Assembly: GCF_946478955.1 (NCBI RefSeq)
Contig: NZ_CAMLDL010000026.1
Coordinates: 1 to 24,535, forward strand
Direction of reading: 5' to 3'
DNA from: an uncultured Sphingomonas sp.
GTDB lineage: Bacteria > Pseudomonadota > Alphaproteobacteria > Sphingomonadales > Sphingomonadaceae
Length of the DNA: 24,535 nt
Of this stretch, positions 13,206 to 21,701 are shown in pieces (the stretch's first letter is position 1; every line of letters starts with the position of its first letter). The translations under genes and the position numbers were made by a program. The notes beneath the pieces are model-generated. The model was not told where the DNA came from. It did not search any database and saw nothing but the letters and a program-made list of their open reading frames with translations.

Positions 13206-16040
13206 ATGAACGTGGATTCGATGGCGATCGAGCGCGAGGAAGGCCCGAGCTGGGCGCGGCCGAATTGGCCGGTGACGAATCTCGACCCCGTTAACGTCGG
13301 GCTCGACCCGACCGAGGTGACGATTGAGGTGATTGCGGAAAAGGCGAAGGCCGCTGCCGTCGCGTCCGGCGTCACCGACCCTGAGGCGATCCGCCGCGCC
13401 GCCGACGACAGCATCCGCGCGATGATGCTGATCCGGCTGTACCGGGTTCGCGGGCACCTTGCCGCCAATCTCGATCCGCTGGGTCTTGCCCATCACGAAC
13501 CGGCGCCGGAGCTTGACCCTGCCTATCACGGCTTCACCGAAGCCGACATGGACCGTCCGATCTATCTGGGCGGTGCGCTGGGGTTCGAAACCGCGACGGT
13601 GCGCGACATCGTCAAGGTGCTGAAGGCCAATTACTGCGGCACCGTCGGCCTTGAATATATGCACATCAATGACCTGGAGGAACGTCGCTTTCTGCAGGAA
13701 CGGATGGAAGGCAAGGACGCGGAGATCCACTTCACGCCGGAAGGCAAGAAGTCGATCCTGGAGAAGGTCATCCACGGCGAGCAATGGGAAAAATTCCTCG
13801 CCAAGAAATATGTCGGAACCAAGCGATTCGGCCTTGATGGCGGCGAAAGTGCGATCCCCGCGCTGGAATCGATCATCAAATATGGCGGCCAGATGGGCGT
13901 CACCGACCTCGTCCTCGGGATGGCCCACCGCGGGCGCCTGAACGTTCTCGCCAATGTCATGGGAAAGCCCTACCGCGCGATCTTCAACGAGTTTGCCGGC
14001 GGCGCCACCAATCCGGCCGACGTTGGTGGATCGGGCGATGTCAAATACCACCTCGGCACCTCGTCGGACCGCTCGTTCGACGGCAACAAGGTTCATTTGA
14101 GCCTTGTCCCCAATCCCTCACACCTGGAAGCGGTCGATCCGGTGGTGCTCGGCAAGAGCCGCGCGATCCAGACCATTCGCGGCGACAAGCATGGCGACAC
14201 CGTGTTGCCGGTCCTGCTGCACGGCGACGCCGCATTCGCAGGGCAAGGGATTGTCTGGGAATGCCTCAGCTTTTCCGGTCTTCCCGGATACGGCACCGGC
14301 GGCTGCATCCATTTCGTCATCAACAACCAGGTCGGCTTCACTACCAGTCCGCAATTTGCGCGATCGTCGCCCTATCCGTCGGACGTGGCCAAGGGCATTC
14401 AGGCGCCAATCCTGCACGTCAATGGTGACGATCCGGAGGCCGTGACCTTCGCCTGCAAGCTGGCCATCGAATATCGGCAGAAATTCAACCGCGACATCGT
14501 CATCGACATGTGGTGCTACCGCCGCTTCGGCCATAACGAAGGTGATGAGCCCAGCTTCACCCAGCCGCTGATGTACGACGAGATCCGCAAGCATCCGCCG
14601 ATCAGCGAAATCTACGCGAAGCGCCTCATCAGCGAAGGCGTGGTCGATCAGCCGTGGGTTGATGAGCAGACCAAGCAGTTCACCACCCTTCTGGAAGGTG
14701 AATTTCAGGCGGGTGCCGACTATCTGCCTAACAAGGCCGATTGGTTCGAAGGCCGCTGGGCCGGGCTGCACAAGCCATGGGAGCCGATTGACGGCCGCCG
14801 CAACGTTAACACTGCCATCCCTGATGCCGAATATGACTCGTTGACCCAGCTGATAACCACGGTCCCCGAGGGCTTTACCATTCACAAGACTCTGGGCCGC
14901 GTCATCGATGGGCGCAAAAAGGCACTGGAGAGCGGCGCGGGCATTGACTGGGCGACCGCCGAGGCCCTGGCATTCGGCAGCCTTGTCGAGGAGGGCAACA
15001 GCGTCCGGTTGTCAGGTCAGGACAGCGGCCGCGGCACCTTCAGTCAGCGTCATGCTGTCTGGGTGGATCAGAAGACGGGTGAGAAATATATCCCGCTCCG
15101 CGAAATCAACGACGGCCAGCCGGCCCCGCGTTTCGAGGTTCGCGACAGCCCGCTGTCCGAATATGGCGTGATGGGTTTCGAATATGGCTATTCGATTGCT
15201 GATCCCAACGCGCTGGTGCTGTGGGAGGGCCAGTTTGGCGATTTCGCCAATGGTGCCCAGACGATCATCGATCAGTTCATCGCGGCGGGCGAGGCCAAAT
15301 GGCTGCGCGCGTCGGGTCTCGTCCTGCTCCTCCCGCACGGATATGAAGGGCAGGGGCCGGAGCACAGCTCCGCACGCATGGAACGCTTCCTGCAGCTGTG
15401 CGCCGAGGATAATATCCAGGTGGCGAACATCACGACGCCCGCCAATTACTTCCATGTTCTTCGCCGCCAGATGGGCCGCGATTTCCGCAAGCCGCTTGTG
15501 ATCATGACGCCGAAATCGCTGCTCCGACATAAGCTGGCGGTGTCGACCCGCGACGAGTTCACCGGCGAGGGTCACTTCAAGCGTATCCTCTCCGACCTGA
15601 CGCCACCGCCAGAAGGCGAAACGACGCGGCTTGTGCTGTGCTCGGGCAAGGTCGCTTATGAACTGATGGAAGCGCGTGACAAGGCGGTTGCCGATGGAAC
15701 CGCCGACAACTCGACCGAGATTGTTCGCATAGAACAAATCTACCCGTTCCCGTCCGAGCCGCTTACCAAACGACTGAAGGCGATGCCGAAGCTCAAGGAA
15801 CTGGTCTGGGCGCAGGAAGAGCCGCGTAACAACGGCAGCTGGACTTTTGTCGAGCCGTTCCTGGAACAATGTCTGACCGACGCCGGTTTTGCCGGTATGC
15901 GACCTGTCTATGCCGGGCGCCCTGCGAGTGCGTCGCCCGCGACGGGCCTTGCCAAACGCCACGCCGAACAACAGCAGAATTTGATTGCCGATGCGCTCGG
16001 CCATCCGCTGCTACTCACCAATCAAGCCAAAGCTTCGTAA
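13206..16040 (+). CDS. sucA: 2-oxoglutarate dehydrogenase E1 component
   Basis: A 944-residue thiamine-diphosphate enzyme that decarboxylates 2-oxoglutarate and passes the succinyl group to SucB. Visible are LGMAHRGRLNVL, VNGDDPEAVTFACKLAIEYRQKFNRDIVID (diphosphate and Mg binding), WCYRRFGHNEGDEPSFTQP, and the C-terminal transketolase half with YGVMGFEYGYS, LWEGQFGDFANGAQ and LPHGYEGQGPEHSSAR. The N-terminus begins MNVDSMAIEREEGPSWARPNWP. It lacks the conserved ANAxYIxxLYxxYLxDP segment that other SucA proteins carry. An in-frame stop at 13194-13196 shows that it does not begin farther upstream, so the short N-terminus is real. A purine-rich GAAGAGAG site precedes the ATG, and sucB starts 9 bp after the stop. 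Confidence 0.97.
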   Translation: MNVDSMAIEREEGPSWARPNWPVTNLDPVNVGLDPTEVTIEVIAEKAKAAAVASGVTDPEAIRRAADDSIRAMMLIRLYRVRGHLAANLDPLGLAHHEPAPELDPAYHGFTEADMDRPIYLGGALGFETATVRDIVKVLKANYCGTVGLEYMHINDLEERRFLQERMEGKDAEIHFTPEGKKSILEKVIHGEQWEKFLAKKYVGTKRFGLDGGESAIPALESIIKYGGQMGVTDLVLGMAHRGRLNVLANVMGKPYRAIFNEFAGGATNPADVGGSGDVKYHLGTSSDRSFDGNKVHLSLVPNPSHLEAVDPVVLGKSRAIQTIRGDKHGDTVLPVLLHGDAAFAGQGIVWECLSFSGLPGYGTGGCIHFVINNQVGFTTSPQFARSSPYPSDVAKGIQAPILHVNGDDPEAVTFACKLAIEYRQKFNRDIVIDMWCYRRFGHNEGDEPSFTQPLMYDEIRKHPPISEIYAKRLISEGVVDQPWVDEQTKQFTTLLEGEFQAGADYLPNKADWFEGRWAGLHKPWEPIDGRRNVNTAIPDAEYDSLTQLITTVPEGFTIHKTLGRVIDGRKKALESGAGIDWATAEALAFGSLVEEGNSVRLSGQDSGRGTFSQRHAVWVDQKTGEKYIPLREINDGQPAPRFEVRDSPLSEYGVMGFEYGYSIADPNALVLWEGQFGDFANGAQTIIDQFIAAGEAKWLRASGLVLLLPHGYEGQGPEHSSARMERFLQLCAEDNIQVANITTPANYFHVLRRQMGRDFRKPLVIMTPKSLLRHKLAVSTRDEFTGEGHFKRILSDLTPPPEGETTRLVLCSGKVAYELMEARDKAVADGTADNSTEIVRIEQIYPFPSEPLTKRLKAMPKLKELVWAQEEPRNNGSWTFVEPFLEQCLTDAGFAGMRPVYAGRPASASPATGLAKRHAEQQQNLIADALGHPLLLTNQAKAS

Positions 16041-16049
16041 GGAATAATC

Positions 16050-17390
16050 ATGGCCACCGATGTAAAGGTTCCCACCCTCGGAGAGTCGATCACCGAAGCG
16101 ACGGTTGGTCAGTGGTATAAGCAGCCCGGTGACGCGGTCGCCGCCGACGAGCCGATTGTTGCGCTGGAAACCGACAAGGTCAGCGTCGATGTGCCCTCGC
16201 CGGTCGCGGGCGTGCTAACCGAACAGGTCGCCAAGGAAGGCGATACGGTCGAGCTTGGCGCAGTATTGGCGCGCATTGGTGGTGCCGGTGAAGCGGCGGC
16301 GCCTGCTGCTGACAAGGCCGCTGCGGCCGCCGACAGTGCTGAGGACAAGAGCGCCGCTGCGCGCGCGGCCCCGGCGGCGGAAAATCCGCGCGAAGTCGAA
16401 GGCACGCCGGTCAACCCGGTCGGTGCAGGCGAGAACGTTGGGCTTCGCGAAGGCGCGGAGCCAGCGGGCGATGCCAACCTGACCCTGTCACCGGCGGTAC
16501 GCCGCGCGGTTCTGGAAAACCATGTTGACCCGTCGACCATCAAGGGGTCGGGCAAGGATGGCCGTATCACCAAGGATGATGTGATGGCAGCGGCGCAGGC
16601 GAAGACGGCACCTGCTGCACCCGCGTCGCCCGCTATTCAGGCCGCAACGACCAGTCCGGCCGCTGCGCCGAAGGCTGCGGCCGCTGGTTCGCGTACCGAA
16701 GAACGGGTCAAGATGACCCGGCTTCGCCAGACCATCGCGACGCGCTTGAAAGATGCGCAGAACACGGCGGCGCTGCTCACCACCTTCAACGACGTCGACA
16801 TGTCGGCGGTGATGGAGGCGCGCAATCGCTACAAGGATCTGTTCGAGAAGAAGCATGGCATCCGCCTCGGCTTTATGAGCTTCTTCGTGAAGGCCGCCGC
16901 GCTCGCCGCGCGCGACGTCCCCTCGGTCAACGCCCGCATCGAAGGCGACGAGATTGTCTATTCCGACTATCTCGACGTGTCGGTCGCGGTGTCGGCGCCC
17001 AAGGGCCTCGTCGTTCCGGTCATCCGCAACGCCAATGACATGAGCTTTGCCGAGATTGAGAAGACCATCGCCGACTTCGGCAAGCGCGCCAAGGATGGCA
17101 CGCTGACCATGGAAGACATGAAGGGTGGCACCTTCACCATCTCCAACGGCGGCGTGTTCGGAAGCCTGCTGTCGACCCCGATCATCAACCCGCCACAATC
17201 GGCGGTGCTCGGTCTCCACAGAATCGAGGAACGCCCGGTGGTGAAGGACGGCCAGATCGTGGCGCGGCCGATGATGTACCTTGCGCTCACCTATGATCAC
17301 CGCCTGGTCGACGGCCGAGAAGCCGTCACCTTCCTCGTCCGCATCAAGGAAGCGATCGAGGACCCGACGCGGTTGCTGATTGATCTTTAA
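16050..17390 (+). CDS. sucB: Dihydrolipoamide succinyltransferase, E2 of the 2-oxoglutarate dehydrogenase complex
   Basis: A 446-residue E2 with three parts. A single lipoyl domain covers residues 2-77, with the lipoylated Lys43 in ETDKVSVDV. The peripheral subunit-binding domain is near 144-181 ([15 protein letters not shown]...[13 protein letters not shown]). The acyltransferase domain runs from about 218 to the end, with the catalytic [13 protein letters not shown] motif (His417, Asp421). The linkers are long and Ala/Pro-rich, as expected for mobile domains; the first has an unusually acidic and polar patch ([20 protein letters not shown]). It transfers succinyl groups from SucA to CoA and forms the complex core. 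GGAATAATC before the ATG serves as ribosome site. A hairpin repeat follows 4 bp after the stop. Confidence 0.97.
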   Translation: MATDVKVPTLGESITEATVGQWYKQPGDAVAADEPIVALETDKVSVDVPSPVAGVLTEQVAKEGDTVELGAVLARIGGAGEAAAPAADKAAAAADSAEDKSAAARAAPAAENPREVEGTPVNPVGAGENVGLREGAEPAGDANLTLSPAVRRAVLENHVDPSTIKGSGKDGRITKDDVMAAAQAKTAPAAPASPAIQAATTSPAAAPKAAAAGSRTEERVKMTRLRQTIATRLKDAQNTAALLTTFNDVDMSAVMEARNRYKDLFEKKHGIRLGFMSFFVKAAALAARDVPSVNARIEGDEIVYSDYLDVSVAVSAPKGLVVPVIRNANDMSFAEIEKTIADFGKRAKDGTLTMEDMKGGTFTISNGGVFGSLLSTPIINPPQSAVLGLHRIEERPVVKDGQIVARPMMYLALTYDHRLVDGREAVTFLVRIKEAIEDPTRLLIDL

Positions 17391-17393
17391 TTG

Positions 17394-17474
17394 CGTCATT
17401 CCCGCGAAAGCGGGAATCCCGCTATACACCAACCCCAGAGAAGAAGCGGGATCCCCGCTTTCGCGGGGATGACG
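17394..17474 (+). repeat. REP/BIME-like inverted repeat between sucB and lpd
   Basis: Two 30-base arms (17394-17423 and 17445-17474) are reverse complements at 28 of 30 positions, with a 21-base spacer. Each arm carries its own hairpin, CCCGC-GAAA-GCGGG. It starts 4 bases after the sucB stop and ends where the lpd ribosome site (GGAAGAAG) begins, so a folded transcript would place a long stem right beside that site. It differs in sequence from the element at 13089-13184 but has the same plan of paired GAA-loop hairpins. This CATTCCCGCGAAAGCGGGAA-type unit is a familiar dispersed repeat in proteobacterial genomes. Confidence 0.88.
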
Positions 17475-17484
17475 GAAGAAGAAT

Positions 17485-18885
17485 ATGGCTGACTTTGACT
17501 ATGATGTTCTCGTAATTGGCGCCGGGCCCGGCGGTTATGTCGCGGCGATCCGTGCGGCGCAGCTGGGCTTGAAGACCGCGTGCGCGGAAAGCCGCGAGAC
17601 GCTGGGCGGAACCTGCCTTAACGTCGGCTGCATCCCGTCGAAGGCGATGCTCCATGCGTCCGAATATTTCGAGGCGGCGGCGGGCGATACCTTCGCCAAG
17701 CTGGGCATCAAGGTGAAGCCGGAGCTCGACCTCGATACCATGCACGGACAGCGCAAGGACGCGGTCAAGCAGCTGACAGGCGGCATCGAATTCCTGTTCA
17801 AAAAGAACAAGGTGACATGGCTGAAGGGCAAAGCCAGCTTCGAAGACGCGCACAAGGTCAAGGTTGGTGACCAGACCGTCACCGCCAAGAACATCGTCAT
17901 CGCCACCGGCTCCTCGGTCACGCCGCTTCCGGGTGTCGAGGTCGATAATGACAAACATATCGTCGTCGACAGCACCGGCGCGCTCGAACTGCCGAAGGTG
18001 CCGGGTCATATGGTCGTCATCGGCGGCGGCGTGATCGGGCTGGAACTGGGCAGCGTGTGGCGCCGCCTGGGTGCCAAGGTCACCGTGGTCGAATATCTCG
18101 ACCAGATCCTGCCCGGCATGGACGGCGAAGTCCGCAAGGAAGCGGCCAAGATCTTCAAGAAGCAGGGCATGGAATATAAGCTCGGCACCAAGGTGACGGG
18201 CGTGGAAGTCAAGGGCGGAAAGGCCGTCCTGACGCTGGAACCCGCCAAGGGCGGCGCGGCGGAAACGATGGACGCGGATGTGGTCCTCGTCTCGATCGGC
18301 CGCCGTCCCAACACCGACGGCCTCGGCCTCGATAAGATCGGATTAAAGCTCAACGAGCGCGGCCAGATCGACACCAACCATGACTTCGAAACCGCTGTCC
18401 CCGGTGTCTGGGCGATCGGTGACGTCATCCCCGGCCCGATGCTAGCGCACAAGGCGGAGGATGAAGGCATTGCGGTCGCGGAGAATATTGCGGGGCTGAC
18501 CGGCATCGTGAACCATGATGTCATCCCCTCGGTCGTCTATACCTTCCCCGAAATCGCGGGCGTCGGTCTGACCGAAGAGCAGGCGCGGGAGAAATACGCC
18601 GATGTGAAGGTCGGCAAATTCCCGATGCTCGCCAACAGCCGCGCCAAAACCAACCATGAAGGCGACGGTTTTGTGAAGGTCATTGCGGAGGCCAAGACCG
18701 ACCGCGTGCTCGGCGTCTGGGCTATCGCGTCGGTCGCCGGGACGATGATCGCGCAGGCCGCGCAGGCGATGGAATTCGGCGCGACGTCCGAAGACATCGC
18801 CTACACCTGCCACGCCCATCCGACTCATTCGGAAGCGATCAAGGAAGCGGCGATGGCGGTTCAGGGTAAGCCGATTCACATCTAG
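17485..18885 (+). CDS. lpd: Dihydrolipoyl dehydrogenase (E3)
   Basis: A 466-residue flavoprotein disulfide reductase that reoxidises dihydrolipoyl groups of SucB with NAD. The FAD loop is VIGAGPGGYVAA; the redox disulfide is Cys44-Cys49 in GGTCLNVGCIPSK; the NAD Rossmann loop is VVIGGGVIGLELGSVW; the second FAD motif is GVWAIGDVIPGPMLAHKAEDEG. The C-terminal acid-base pair is His445 and Glu450 in CHAHPTHSEA. The motif normally reads HPTLSE; here a histidine replaces the leucine, which is unlikely to affect catalysis. Being next to sucAB, it is probably the dedicated E3 of the 2-oxoglutarate complex. Its GGAAGAAG ribosome site abuts a hairpin element. There is no clear intrinsic terminator downstream. 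Confidence 0.97.
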   Translation: MADFDYDVLVIGAGPGGYVAAIRAAQLGLKTACAESRETLGGTCLNVGCIPSKAMLHASEYFEAAAGDTFAKLGIKVKPELDLDTMHGQRKDAVKQLTGGIEFLFKKNKVTWLKGKASFEDAHKVKVGDQTVTAKNIVIATGSSVTPLPGVEVDNDKHIVVDSTGALELPKVPGHMVVIGGGVIGLELGSVWRRLGAKVTVVEYLDQILPGMDGEVRKEAAKIFKKQGMEYKLGTKVTGVEVKGGKAVLTLEPAKGGAAETMDADVVLVSIGRRPNTDGLGLDKIGLKLNERGQIDTNHDFETAVPGVWAIGDVIPGPMLAHKAEDEGIAVAENIAGLTGIVNHDVIPSVVYTFPEIAGVGLTEEQAREKYADVKVGKFPMLANSRAKTNHEGDGFVKVIAEAKTDRVLGVWAIASVAGTMIAQAAQAMEFGATSEDIAYTCHAHPTHSEAIKEAAMAVQGKPIHI

Positions 18886-18988
18886 CGCAGGCGTTTACGT
18901 CCGCGTTAACAAACGAAAATTTCTGGCGCTCCCCGTTTTCGCCGCTATGGACGGCGCATCATCAACTCGTGGCCGCATGCCTGGGCAG

Positions 18989-19017
18989 CATCGCGGAGAC
19001 TCTATGACGCCGCGATG
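18989..19017 (+). repeat. Short inverted repeat upstream of the PepSY gene
   Basis: CATCGCGG (18989-18996) and CCGCGATG (19010-19017) are perfect 8-base inverse copies around a 13-base loop, 17 bases before the PepSY start. It could be a hairpin in the leader, a weak terminator for lpd (followed by AAAA, not T), or an operator. Nothing decides between these. Confidence 0.35.
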
Positions 19018-19034
19018 AAAATGGGGGGCAGTAG

Positions 19035-19736
19035 ATGGCATTTCGCGCGACCTTGCGCCGGTATCACGTCTGGCTTGGATGGCTCGTAGGCGTTCCGGTG
19101 CTGATCTGGACTATCTCCGGGCTCGTGATGGTGATGAAGCCTATCGACGAGGTGCGCGGGGCAAAACTGATCGCGGCACCGTCCCCCATTGCTACGCTGA
19201 CAAAAACGGTCGCGCCGAATATCGATGGACGGCCAATCTCATCATTGAAGCTGGAGCAACACAGCGACGGTCCGCGCTGGGTCATCAGCTTTGCGGACGG
19301 AGGCACGCGTCTTGCCGATCCGGGCACTGGCCATCTGCTCCCCAAATTGAGCGCGGCAGACGCCGCGCGTGAAGTTGCGAGCCGGTACACCGGGCATGCA
19401 AAAATCGTGTCGACGACGCGCACCGATGCGCAGAAGCCGCCGATCGAATTGCGCAGGCCACTGGAAACATGGCGGGTTGCGATGAGTGATGACACCCATT
19501 TTTACGTCGACGCCGGATCAGGCGAGATTGTGGCCCGCCGCACCGGTTGGTGGCGCACCTATGACTTCTTCTGGGGTCTGCATATTATGGACTTGCAAGG
19601 CAGAGAAGACACCAACAACCCCTGGGTCGTAACGTTCGGCGCCTTGTCGGCGCTGATGGCGGTGCTGGCGGTCGTCTTGCTGTTTCTGACAGGCCGTAAG
19701 CGCAGGACCGTCACAAAACAGCGCGGCGACATTTAG
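19035..19736 (+). CDS. PepSY-domain membrane protein
   Basis: A 233-residue protein with an N-terminal membrane helix (about 13-34, following RRYHVWLGW), a periplasmic region of some 160 residues, and a second helix near 198-220 before a basic tail (GRKRRTVTKQR). YHVWLGWLVGVPVLIWTISGLVMV is the standard start of PepSY-associated transmembrane proteins. The periplasmic half has two PepSY-like strands, with FYVDAGSGEIVARRTGWWRTYDFFWGLHIMD typical of the short two-helix members. Relatives often occur beside TonB-dependent iron or copper receptors or with reductases, but none is here. GGGGGG precedes the ATG closely. Its stop overlaps the sppA stop on the other strand. The function is unknown; redox or metal-linked envelope work is a guess. 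Confidence 0.82.
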   Translation: MAFRATLRRYHVWLGWLVGVPVLIWTISGLVMVMKPIDEVRGAKLIAAPSPIATLTKTVAPNIDGRPISSLKLEQHSDGPRWVISFADGGTRLADPGTGHLLPKLSAADAAREVASRYTGHAKIVSTTRTDAQKPPIELRRPLETWRVAMSDDTHFYVDAGSGEIVARRTGWWRTYDFFWGLHIMDLQGREDTNNPWVVTFGALSALMAVLAVVLLFLTGRKRRTVTKQRGDI

Positions 19737-21595
19737 CCTGCAAACAAAAGCGACAGCCAGCCACGATCCTTGGCACTAAGGGCCGGCGCCGGCCCCTTGG
19801 TTTGACATTCCAGGCACCGAACCTGGATGCTGGGCCCTGTAAGAATGCGGCGGACGTCGGCCACAACCTTGGCCACCAGAGATTCTGGCGCGGGCGACAG
19901 GGTTGCCAGAGCGTCGGTTGACTCACCGGCCTCATCATCCTCGTCACTCGCCATGCTTGCGAACAGGCTGGCCCAGGTCGACGGTTCCTTTTCAAGATAG
20001 GTTACGCCGCGCTCATCACCCAATTTGGCCAGCTCCGCCGCCTTGGCAATGGCGTCATCAAGATCGCCAAACCCGTCAATTAGCCCGATCTGACGCGCGG
20101 TACCGCCGTCCCAAACGCGGCCTTGAGCGATCTGATCAATCTGCTGCGGGGTTTTGTGCCGCGACTGGGCGACGATGCCAAGGAAGTTGGAATACACCTG
20201 GTCAACACCAGCCTGGACCAGCGCCGACGCTTGCGGTGACGGGCCTTTCATCAGGTCGGGTTCGCCGGACAGCGGCGTCGTTTTGATTCCGTCGGCACCG
20301 ACGCCGAGTTTGGCCAATGTCCCCTGAAAGCTTGGCAATATGCCAAACACACCAATGGACCCGGTGATGGTGGAAGGTTCGGCGTAGATATAATCGCCCG
20401 GCGTCGACACCCAATAGCCGCCTGACGCCGCCACGCTGCCCATTGAGACAACAACCGGCAGTTTCTGCGCCTTGGCGGCTAAGATTGCTTCACGTATCCG
20501 TTCCGATGCGATCACCGATCCGCCGGGGCTGTCAACGCGAACGACAAGAGCTTTGAGGTTGCCCTTTGCAATGCCCTTTTCAATTTCGCGGGCGATAGTG
20601 TCGCCGCCCGCAACGCCGGGTCCGGCGCGGCCATCGACGATTTCGCCGGCAACGGTCACAATACCAATGGGTCCGCTGCTTTTGCTGAGCGTTTGGCGTT
20701 CATAGGCGGCCAATTTGATCCGTTGATAGCCATCGGCGGTATCCGCCTTGCCGCCGAGCTCAGCCAGCCGCTCGTTATAGGCTTCGCGGCCGCCGATTTT
20801 GTCGATCAGCTTGAGATCCACCGCCGCTTTGGACAGGTCATTACCTGCGGCTGTCACAATCGCGACCGGATCGGCCAGAAACCGATCAATCCCGGCCTTG
20901 GCGGCTGGACGCGCCTGCCCGACGTCCTGCTTCCAGATTTCCAGGAGGGAATCGCCGAGCGCCTGGGCATTCTGGCGCGCTTCGGGCGACATATCGCTGC
21001 GCGTGTACGGCTCGACCGCCGACTTATAGGTGCCGACGCGATAGATGTTGGCCGTCACGCCCAGCTTATCGAGCAAACCCTTGTAATAAAGATTGCTGTG
21101 GCCGGGGCCGGCAACCGCAACGGCACCCAACTTTGGCATCCAGATTTCGGACGCGTGGGAGGCGAGCTGGTAGCGGTCGTCGGTATAGCCGGTGGCAAAG
21201 GCAACAACCGGCTTTCCGGTTTTGCGAAACTCATCCAACGCGGCGCCGAGCGAGGTTAGTGCCGCCTGACCGCCGCCCATGAAGCCGTCGAGATCCAGCG
21301 CAACTGCCTTCACACTGCTGTCGTCCTTGGCGGCGCGCAGCGTGGCAATTAGGTCGCGAAGGCGATGCTCTTTCGTTACGCGCGCTCCGCCCGCAACCGC
21401 CGCTAGCGTGTCGGGTTCGCTGGGCTGCTCAACGACAAATCCGTCAAGGTCCATTGCCAGCACACCGCTGCCTGTCGCTTCTGGCTTGGCAGAAAGGACG
21501 GAATAGAGAAGGCCGAAGAACAGCAGCATGAATATCAGGACCAACGCGTCCTTCACGCCAACTAACAATTTCCACACTGCGCGAACAAACCGCAT
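19733..21595 (-). CDS. sppA: Signal peptide peptidase SppA, long (67K) type
   Basis: I start at the Met of MRFVRAVWKLLVGVKDAL, preceded by AAGGAGA, rather than the far-upstream frame start at 21805. The 620 residues match the length of E. coli SppA. An N-terminal membrane helix (about 16-34) anchors it, followed by two tandem S49 domains. The catalytic dyad is split as in E. coli: Lys191 in YRVGTYKSAVEPYTR of the first domain and Ser391 in SVAASGGYW of the second. DSPGGSV and STITGSIGVFG are also conserved. It degrades cleaved signal peptides in the inner membrane as a homotetramer. The C-terminus has an acidic linker (SDEDDEAGEST) and a Cys594-x-x-Cys597 pair. It converges on the PepSY gene with a 4-bp overlap. 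Confidence 0.95.
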   Translation of the reverse strand: MRFVRAVWKLLVGVKDALVLIFMLLFFGLLYSVLSAKPEATGSGVLAMDLDGFVVEQPSEPDTLAAVAGGARVTKEHRLRDLIATLRAAKDDSSVKAVALDLDGFMGGGQAALTSLGAALDEFRKTGKPVVAFATGYTDDRYQLASHASEIWMPKLGAVAVAGPGHSNLYYKGLLDKLGVTANIYRVGTYKSAVEPYTRSDMSPEARQNAQALGDSLLEIWKQDVGQARPAAKAGIDRFLADPVAIVTAAGNDLSKAAVDLKLIDKIGGREAYNERLAELGGKADTADGYQRIKLAAYERQTLSKSSGPIGIVTVAGEIVDGRAGPGVAGGDTIAREIEKGIAKGNLKALVVRVDSPGGSVIASERIREAILAAKAQKLPVVVSMGSVAASGGYWVSTPGDYIYAEPSTITGSIGVFGILPSFQGTLAKLGVGADGIKTTPLSGEPDLMKGPSPQASALVQAGVDQVYSNFLGIVAQSRHKTPQQIDQIAQGRVWDGGTARQIGLIDGFGDLDDAIAKAAELAKLGDERGVTYLEKEPSTWASLFASMASDEDDEAGESTDALATLSPAPESLVAKVVADVRRILTGPSIQVRCLECQTKGPAPALSAKDRGWLSLLFAG

Positions 21596-21701
21596 TGCCG
21601 TCTCCTTTGTTGGATCGATTAGCGCAGCCGATCGCTCTCTCCCAAGCATATTCGACAGGCGGCCATTTACCCGGTCCGTCAAACTGCTAACGGCTGAAAC
21701 G

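Noticed and set aside
13044..14096. A 350-residue minus-strand frame opposite sucD/sucA
   Set aside because: Shadow of sucA; it even runs through the inverted-repeat element, which a real gene would be unlikely to do.
15012..16004. A 330-residue minus-strand frame opposite the 3' half of sucA
   Set aside because: Shadow frame with Arg/His-rich composition and no start context.
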